64,000 nucleotides of DNA from Achaetomiella virescens (Eukaryota; Ascomycota; Sordariomycetes; Sordariales; Chaetomiaceae): positions 1 to 64,000 of the forward strand of contig JARNGD010000032.1 in NCBI GenBank assembly GCA_031001845.1, written 5' to 3'. Numbering within the stretch: position 1 is the first letter of the stretch; every line of letters starts with the position of its first letter. A model generated the notes under the pieces. It ran no database searches, was not told where the DNA came from, and saw only the letters and a program-made list of their open reading frames with translations. Of the stretch, positions 57,911 to 64,000 are shown piece after piece. Both the position numbers and the translations under genes were made by a program.

Positions 57911-59741
57911 GAATTGCAGATGGGGGAGGCGAGGTTGTATAGGCTGAATCGGAAGGAGGGTGGTTGGGGTGGGAGCAGTGTGCATCTTTGTTGATACTAG
58001 TAGTCTGGGGTGGGCAACAGAAGCAACGATGACTTATCACGGAATACATCAGGAGAGATGCACCTCCACAACACGGACTGTCCGTAGTGGCCCATATGTA
58101 TGCATCTTCCACCTGGCTCCTACCATGCCTCTTACCTCCCCTTATTTTCCAACTCGCTCCTGAATTCCTTATCCCAGCCTCTGGAGTTAGTGCAACCCAT
58201 CTACCCCAAGAGACAGAAGCCGTCAGTCATCCCCTACGCTTGCTAACCTCTCAGTCCTCCCTCCCCTCTGCCGCTCCTGAGCATCACCTCTTTCCATTTA
58301 TAATTGCCGATTCCGCACACTCTGCTACATACGACCATACGCGGTAGAAAACTCGGGATCCCGTCCGCTCTCCCATAGATAAGCTACCGACGGCTGGACT
58401 AGTAGTTGGGTCGGTGACGACCAGCGAATCCCCAGTGTTGTATGTTCCCTGTCCTCTCTTTTTTTCTTAGTCACCCTTGACTTCCTCTCATCACTGGGAA
58501 ATTGAAGCAGCCAGACGACAGCCGAAACCCAGCACTTAAGTGGTGGACATTTGCAGTTGAACCCACGAGTAGTGTTTGTGGAGGGATGGGATGGGAAGCT
58601 GACACGGGGGTTTTGCCCCTGAGCCTTGGATCTGGACGGACGCTTGGTCCAAAGCCAAGAGATGCCGGCAGATTGGAGCAGATGCCATTGCTTCAGGGCT
58701 GGTAGCGTCTCCCGGTCTTCTGGCCAGTCTTTCGTGTAACTTGAACCAAAAGCTTATTGTGTGGGATTTTTGATGAAGTCAGGGTATGTTGCATTGTTGC
58801 AGAATTGAATGCAGACATCTTGTTACTGTAGTATTGTTGTCCTTGTCGTTGGCCGACGCTTTGCAGAGAATGATGCTTCAACTCTCTGCACAGTGCGCCT
58901 GCTGTGGAGAAAATAAGGTTATGCTCTGCGCTACTGCATGGCTGCATGAATAGCGTGCTGGATGGGCCCTGACAATCATGAAAGACCATGGAGTTACCCA
59001 CTCTTGTCCCCTCTTTGGTTGACAAGCGGTGAAGGTCCGAGGAGCCAGGACGAGCTCAGGAAGACATCTCTTGGTGTTGACATGAAGTTAACGCTGGCTG
59101 GATCATGCCCCAGAAGGAAGGGATATAAAACAACCCCTATGATTAGCCGACCCTGGGTTAAACCTGGTTGCGAGATGCGGGATGCAGATGATCTTGGACT
59201 CCCTTGTCCTCGCGATGCTACTGCAACCCTGGGATTCATCTCCGTGCTGCAAACGGACAACCCATCCATTTTTCCGGTGCACAGTCGCGAGAAGCTCTCT
59301 TTTGCCGTGATGAAGGTCTCGTGTTTGCTCGCTTCGTCACCCCCAAATCTCTCTCTGTTGGAGAGGGAGCTTGGGGCGGCATGCGAGCCAAGCTTTTCTG
59401 GTCCCTCCCTGTCTCAGGTGCAGGGGGTCTCATGAGGAAGCGGTCACCAGGGGACGGGGGTTCGTCTGGTGATTCTGAGTGCGGCAGCGATGGGGAGGGA
59501 CCCGCGTACTCTGTCACACACTTGGCGGTGCCTATTTATCTGCTGCTGGACGCAGGTCCCTATTGAATCTTCCTTCTTTTTAACACAAAACCACATTTCA
59601 CAATCTCGGGGCGTTGAACCAGACATCGACAGCAGCTGTTGCGAACAAGATCGTGGACGACGACGTTGCGAGCTCCTCCGCTCCAAAAAGCACTCTTATC
59701 AACCGCGTTCCGCGCTTTGACCATCTCTGAACACCGCAAAG
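57911..59741. other. Gene-free interval upstream of the Ala-rich gene
   Basis: About 1.8 kb. A TATA-like GGATATAAAACAAC lies at about 59120-59132, roughly 0.6 kb before the next start codon. CT-rich and AC-rich leader sequence lies at 59565-59600. No coding gene recognised. Confidence 0.45.
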
Positions 59742-60512
59742 ATGCCTGGCATTCGTAAGCAGCAGCTCTTGTGTAGCTTTCCTTTGTGCGCTTGTCTGTC
59801 GCTCGAGGCGGGCGAGGCCGAGCGAGCGCCAGGCCATCTGCCAGCGGGGGCGACGGCATCAACATATCGGCTAGCATCGCGCTCAGGGGTGGTTGTCGTC
59901 AGGAATACTTGACTGGGCAAAATCGCTGACAGCTCTCTTTTCCCAGCGTTCGGCGCCCTCGACAACCTGAAGGACAAGCTCAAGGCTGCCTTCAAGAAGC
60001 GGTCCGAGAAGAAGGCCGCGAAGGCTGAGGCGAAGAAGGAGGAGTCCGCCGCCGCCCCGGCTGCTGCCACCGCTGGCGCTGTGGAGGCCACCCACACCGA
60101 GACAGCTCCAGCTGCCGCTACTGGCGGTAAGATACCCCGATGAAGAGTCGCGCTTGGAAGAGTTGGAACTGATAAGGTGCGATACAGCCGAGGCCACCTC
60201 TACTGCTGCCGCTCCGGCCGCTGAGAAGAAGACCGAGACCACTGCTGCAGCTCCTGGTACGTCACGTTACACAAACAGCAACCGTCTGGTCCGCGTGCTC
60301 ACCATTTCATAGCTGCCCCGCCTGCTACCACCGAGGCTGCTCCGGCTGCCGAGGCCACTCCGGCACCGGCCCCTGCTGCGGCTGCGGCTGTCGCTGCCAC
60401 CACCGAGGCCGCCGCAGCTCCCGCGGCTGCCGCCACTCCTGCTGCGGTCACTCCGGCTGCCGAGGAGAAGAAGGATGCCGCTGCTGCTCCGGCTGCCGCT
60501 CCGGCCGCTTAA
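59742..60512 (+). CDS. Small alanine-rich hypothetical protein (153 aa), four exons
   Basis: The exons are 59742-59754, 59947-60126, 60188-60256 and 60313-60512, all with GT..AG introns. Their summed length of 462 nt is an exact open frame of 153 codons plus stop. This is one of the few genes here that reads without any frame correction. The protein begins MPGIPFGALDNLKDKLKAAF, a short amphipathic and basic segment, followed by KKRSEKKAAKAEAKKEE. The remainder is an Ala/Pro/Thr/Glu-rich disordered tail ending APAAAPAA. There is no signal peptide or membrane segment. The codons strongly favour C-ending forms (GCC, ACC, AAG), typical of highly expressed fungal genes. Function unknown; I recognise similar N-termini from fungal hypotheticals only loosely. 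Confidence 0.75.
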
Positions 60513-61310
60513 AGTCCCACCATTTAACACGATGTCTCGACACGGAGCCAACCAACGTGTTGGGCCGCTAATCGCGTGGTATGGCAGGGAGGGATGATAG
60601 CTGGAGTTTGACGGCGGCGACATGCGCCAGGTTTCGCCATGGTTTTGCTGACCGCCACGTCCATGGGGGAATGATACCAACGATACCAGACGGTCAGGTG
60701 CTAGGTGACGGTGCTTTATTTTGCGTTTTCTGTTGCGACGGAGCGTGGTGCTGGTTTCCTTTGCGATATCCCATAACTCGATACCCACGTTAATAATGAC
60801 GATGCTTTCCAAGAGTGCGCCGCTGCTGACTTGACTTACCGAGAGGCGAGAGCGAAAAAATGGGATGAATCAGCGTGTGCCTGCAGGGTATCCAGCGTAC
60901 ATTGGTCGACATATTGCCAGGCTTCTGGACTCCAAACACCTACCCAACTCACCCCGATATCACTTCTGTTGGATGGAACCAACAGTTAGAGAACGTATTA
61001 TGAGGTCTTGCTTAGGAGGAGTTTATTATAGAGGGCTGTCGATTTAATGTACAATGACTTGCCATGGTTGAAACTACCCCCTTCGGTGATGCAACCGAAA
61101 TCTGCCTTGACTTTTCACACCTAATACAGTAGTATATATATATACATATATATTCCTACCCCAATATGCCCTTGGGCTTGCTGGTCCTGCTATCTAGCTT
61201 ATTATATAGGAAAACCATGCCGTGCCTGGCCGGGTGAAAAACCTATACCACCCTAATACAGTATAGCTGCAAGGCCCAGTGTGCTCGATCATTTGAACGT
61301 GGATAATCCT
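60513..61310. other. Convergent intergenic region with AT microsatellite
   Basis: About 0.8 kb between convergent genes. AT-rich sequence including TATATATATATACATATATATTC at about 61133-61154. It probably holds both 3' ends. Confidence 0.6.
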
Positions 61311-63006
61311 TCATGCGCCGTTGGCCGGGTCAAGCACAAACCCGTTCAGCAGATCACACCGCTTCTGCAACTTCGGCGGGAGAGTCGTCGCCTCGAAGGT
61401 GTTTGAAATTTGTACAAGCGCTTGTCCTTGCCGTACGCCGGCCATGCCATGTCCTCGCCGCGCACTAGCGCCAGGAGCTTCGTTTGGAACGCAAGCGCTA
61501 GCTCTGGTCTTGACCGGTGTCTGCTTCTCATCGACATAGAAGTAATCTACCTCGCTGTTAGCTTCGAACCATCATATATCCTAGGAGACTTCCTTACACG
61601 TAGGTCCTGTCCATGGACAGCCGGTGGTGTCGACTTGATGTACCGCATTGTCTTGTCCGGTAGCCCATTTGCCAGGTTGTACGCGTTACACGCAAAAAAC
61701 GGCGTCCGTCGTCCAGTCCCACGCCAATTCCTTCTCGAATCCGGGACGATAGTACGTGTCAAGGATTGCCCGCACTGTTGCGTTGCTGGCAGTCGACATC
61801 AACTGGCGCACCAAGGTAGGGAAGTAGTCAGGCATTCCAACGTCATGCGACGTTTGCTTGCCCTCACCCGTCATTGTCCGATGACCAGCCTCTTCAGCTC
61901 CTTGTGCATTCGGCCCTGCTTAATCAGTGCCGAGGGAATGTCCGGAATCAGCTTCCCTCAGGGGCCGGGCCGAAGCCCATGATGGGGCCAAACGTGCCGC
62001 CACCGCTCTCGCCGGGCGTATGGTTGATGAGCCGGTCGTTGATGCGCAGCATGGTCTCCTCTGGCATCGACCGTAGACACGCGAGGCTTGTGCAGTTCGC
62101 AACCTCTAGCACCATGTCGAACAGTTTTGCGTTGGCGAACCTTCACATCGCGCCGTTGCGGTGCTGCTGGAGACGATATGAATGCCTGCTGAAAAGGCAG
62201 CGGCTTCCCCCTGCCGCCGTTAAGGACGGTCATGTAGTAGATCATGCCGGCGCCGGCGCTCTGCCCGATGACCGTGACCCGCTTCCCATGGCCACCAAAC
62301 TTGTGGATGTGCGCGGCCGTCCACTCAGCAGCGGCGAGGCAGTCCAGCATCCCGACGTTGCCGTCAAGATCCTCGCCGTCGGCCCAGGTGAAACCAGGCA
62401 CCCCCATTCTACATCTATGTCAGCATCCATACGGAATGCAGTTGGAAACAGTGGTGGCTGACCTGTAGTTGTTGGCTACGGCAATGAACTTGCCCCCATT
62501 TTGCTTGTGCATCAGATCAAAGAGACCCATGGGGTTGAAGAACGATTCCTTGTTGCCAAATGCATACGCGCTGCCGTAAAAGTAGTGCAGCACAGGCACA
62601 TTGTCACCGGGTCTCACCCCTTCTGGCACGTAGACGTCCAGGAATAAGCAATCTTCATGTCCCCATGTCGTGCCGTTGCCCGGGAACGGGAGAAACTCCG
62701 GTACCGACGAAATGCAGTCTGTGCTCTGCCACGGGACCTTGCCGTCCTGGACATTGTCCACGCGGGGAAGTTCCGTGTTGGGGGCGCGGAAGCGTAGGGT
62801 GCCGGTCGGGCGTTGGCAAAGCGGATGTTCTTGTAGATGGCGACGCGCTGTCCTGAGGCCGTGGTGTTGACATAGCTTGGGATGTGCTTTGCATAGCCAA
62901 GGTCGACCATACCATCAATGTGACACAAATTGGATGCGGTTGAGGTGCACAGCCCGCGGAGAACAAGTGCAAATAGCAGGATGAAGAGGGAGGTGAGCGA
63001 CATCAT
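61311..63006 (-). CDS. Secreted type-B carboxylesterase/lipase family protein
   Basis: The start at 63006 (MMSLTSLFILLFALVLRGLC) is a clear signal peptide, and a mature region follows with HIDGMVDLGYAKHIPSYVNT, IYKNIRFANA and KVPWQSTDCISSVPEFLPF. A Cys-containing GHEDCLFLDVYVPEGVRPGD precedes VPVLHYFYGSAYAFGNKESF, the oxyanion-hole region; here the usual HGGGF is replaced by a YFYGSAYAFG form. Then comes GKFIAVANNYR. An intron (about 62462-62408) leads to RMGVPGFTWADGEDLDGNVG and MLDCLAAAEWTAAHIHKFGG. The nucleophile elbow reads VIGQSAGAGM, so the GxSxG serine is present. Later segments are LVRQLMSTASNATVRAILDT and AYNLANGLPDKTMRYIKSTP. The C-terminus has QISNTFEATTLPPKLQKRCD and ends NGFVLDPANGA at 61311-61313. 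Frame breaks lie at about 62810, 62170 and 61690. It is an extracellular ester hydrolase; substrate unknown. Confidence 0.87.
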
Positions 63007-63570
63007 GAGAGCGAATTGATCAGTGACTATTCAAGCTTTCGCCTTTTCTTGCAAAGGTGAAGACAATTTGACAGTGATTTGGTTCCTTATATGCTAGCTC
63101 CTTCCTACTGAATGATTGAATTAGGCAAACGAGCATCAATTCACTGAGGTGACCATGTACATCCCCAGAGCGGTGCCATCGACACGCGGCACTTTTGGCG
63201 GAGGCTATAGGCTTGGATGGGGACATCTGCCACGAGGAGTCCTCAAATGGTAAACGAGCACAAAGTGGAAACCTGGATAAATTCTTGGAAGTGCCGAAAT
63301 GCCCCCGTAGTCCTTACCCTCAAAAAGACCCAACTCAACCCGAGTTGAGGAGAATCACGCTAACGCCCGAACAGGAAAACGAGGGCCCAGCCACAAAACA
63401 TTAGAGCCCGCATTGGCCTCGTCAGCTTCGTCATGATCAGTCTTAAAGTTGGTCCGTTGCGGCGGCACAGCCACAGGCGCAAGGCGTTCGCTCGCCATGG
63501 CCGTTTTCCCTTTTAGGTTTTAGACAGACCATCTAATGACCACGGCGGATGACATAGCAGCTCAGGTTAC
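63007..63570. promoter_or_regulatory. Divergent promoter between the esterase and a Zn2Cys6 regulator
   Basis: Only 564 bases separate the esterase start (minus) from the regulator start (plus), so both promoters share this interval. No specific operator can be named from sequence alone. Confidence 0.55.
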
Positions 63571-64000
63571 ATGCCAACACAGAAAGCTACTTCACCTCAG
63601 TTGAGAACGCCTGCAGACACCGCGATTATTATGCCGGATGTGGGAACCCCCCTTGAGCCAGACTTTCGGGTCCTATCGTTCCAGCCGCACCAGGGAGATG
63701 GCATGGTGCGGCGCTACCAGAAGCGCAGGAAGCACCACAAGTCCAAGGTCGGCTGCTTCACCTGCAAGGTGAAGCGGGTCAAGGTCAGGCAGTAGATCCC
63801 GCCTATCCTGATGATTAGCACCTATTTCACACTGACACTCGTCACCAAAGTGTGATGAACTCAGACCTTATTGCTCGCGCTGTCAGCGCAGCAACGCCTG
63901 GTGTAGCTATAGCTCTAACCACGACCAAGCCTTTCTTGAGTCCTCTTCCAGAATCACTAAGAGGCCGCCCAACTACGCGCACCGCACCAACACCCTTGAC
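63571..64000 (+). CDS. Zn2Cys6 transcription factor, 5' part only
   Basis: The start at 63571 gives MPTQKATSPQLRTPADTAII and later MVRRYQKRRKHHKSKVGCFT. Exon 1 ends at 63783 inside the zinc cluster. An intron (63784-63850, GTCAGG..CCAAAG) joins to exon 2, giving GCFTCKVKRVKCDELRPYCS and RCQRSNAWCSYS, spacing C-x2-C-x6-C-x6-C-x2-C-x6-C. The basic KRRKHHKSK before the first Cys is typical of this class (HxSKxGCxxCKxRRxKCDE). The frame continues FLESSSRITKRPPNYAHRTN to the window edge, so the activation and middle-homology regions are not visible. It is divergent from the secreted esterase. Confidence 0.88.

Noticed and set aside
61133..61154. AT-rich origin or centromere-like element
   Set aside because: It is a short TA microsatellite in a convergent 3' region, with nothing else to support a replication or centromere function.

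Overview
The window is nuclear DNA of a filamentous ascomycete, most likely a sordariomycete (Sordariales, Chaetomiaceae-like). Supporting signs are GC-rich coding sequence, short GT..AG introns of about 50-80 nt, CT-rich leaders, a GRISEA/CUF1-type copper-fist regulator, Zn2Cys6 regulators and a two-domain fungal glyoxalase I. No rRNA gene, convincing tRNA, transposon or CRISPR array was recognised.

Layout. From 0.3 to 9.5 kb, five minus-strand genes follow one another: a PP2A activator (PTPA/RRD), a SET-domain protein, the XPC/Rad4 repair factor, a small Cys-rich protein and the heme A synthase Cox15. A ZIP metal transporter (plus strand) lies at 12.0-13.6 kb. From 15.9 to 20.5 kb there are three plus-strand genes: a degenerate-looking F-box-like reading region, a kinase-fold protein with an altered DFG motif, and a Roadblock/LAMTOR2-like subunit. 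From 21.2 to 31.9 kb there are four minus-strand genes: a conserved fungal protein of unknown function, 3-phosphoglycerate dehydrogenase, glyoxalase I and a CNNM/Mam3-type CBS membrane protein. From 32.7 to 44.5 kb there are three plus-strand genes: a nuclear-looking unknown, a very long coiled-coil protein and a Zn2Cys6 factor. The copper-fist regulator (minus) lies at 47.4-49.2 kb and is followed by a 7.5-kb stretch with no convincing gene. The right end carries a ketopantoate reductase (plus), a small Ala-rich protein (plus), a secreted type-B carboxylesterase (minus) and the 5' end of another Zn2Cys6 gene (plus) that runs off the window.

Reading the sequence. Nearly every conserved gene can be followed only by changing frame one or more times. 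The changes occur at single-base length differences, usually in short homopolymers, and they affect housekeeping genes. I treat them as consensus errors rather than gene death, so CDS coordinates below span the whole gene including introns and frame breaks.

How the genes relate. The set is mostly housekeeping (DNA repair, respiration, serine and pantothenate synthesis, methylglyoxal detoxification, metal uptake and sensing, TORC1-type signalling). Copper and heme themes recur (Cox15, the copper-fist factor, ZIP, Mam3), but nothing shows a physical operon or gene cluster. I found no convincing new biological system. The best leads are the predicted pseudokinase, the long coiled-coil protein, the esterase/Zn2Cys6 divergent pair and the 7.5-kb gene-free block.
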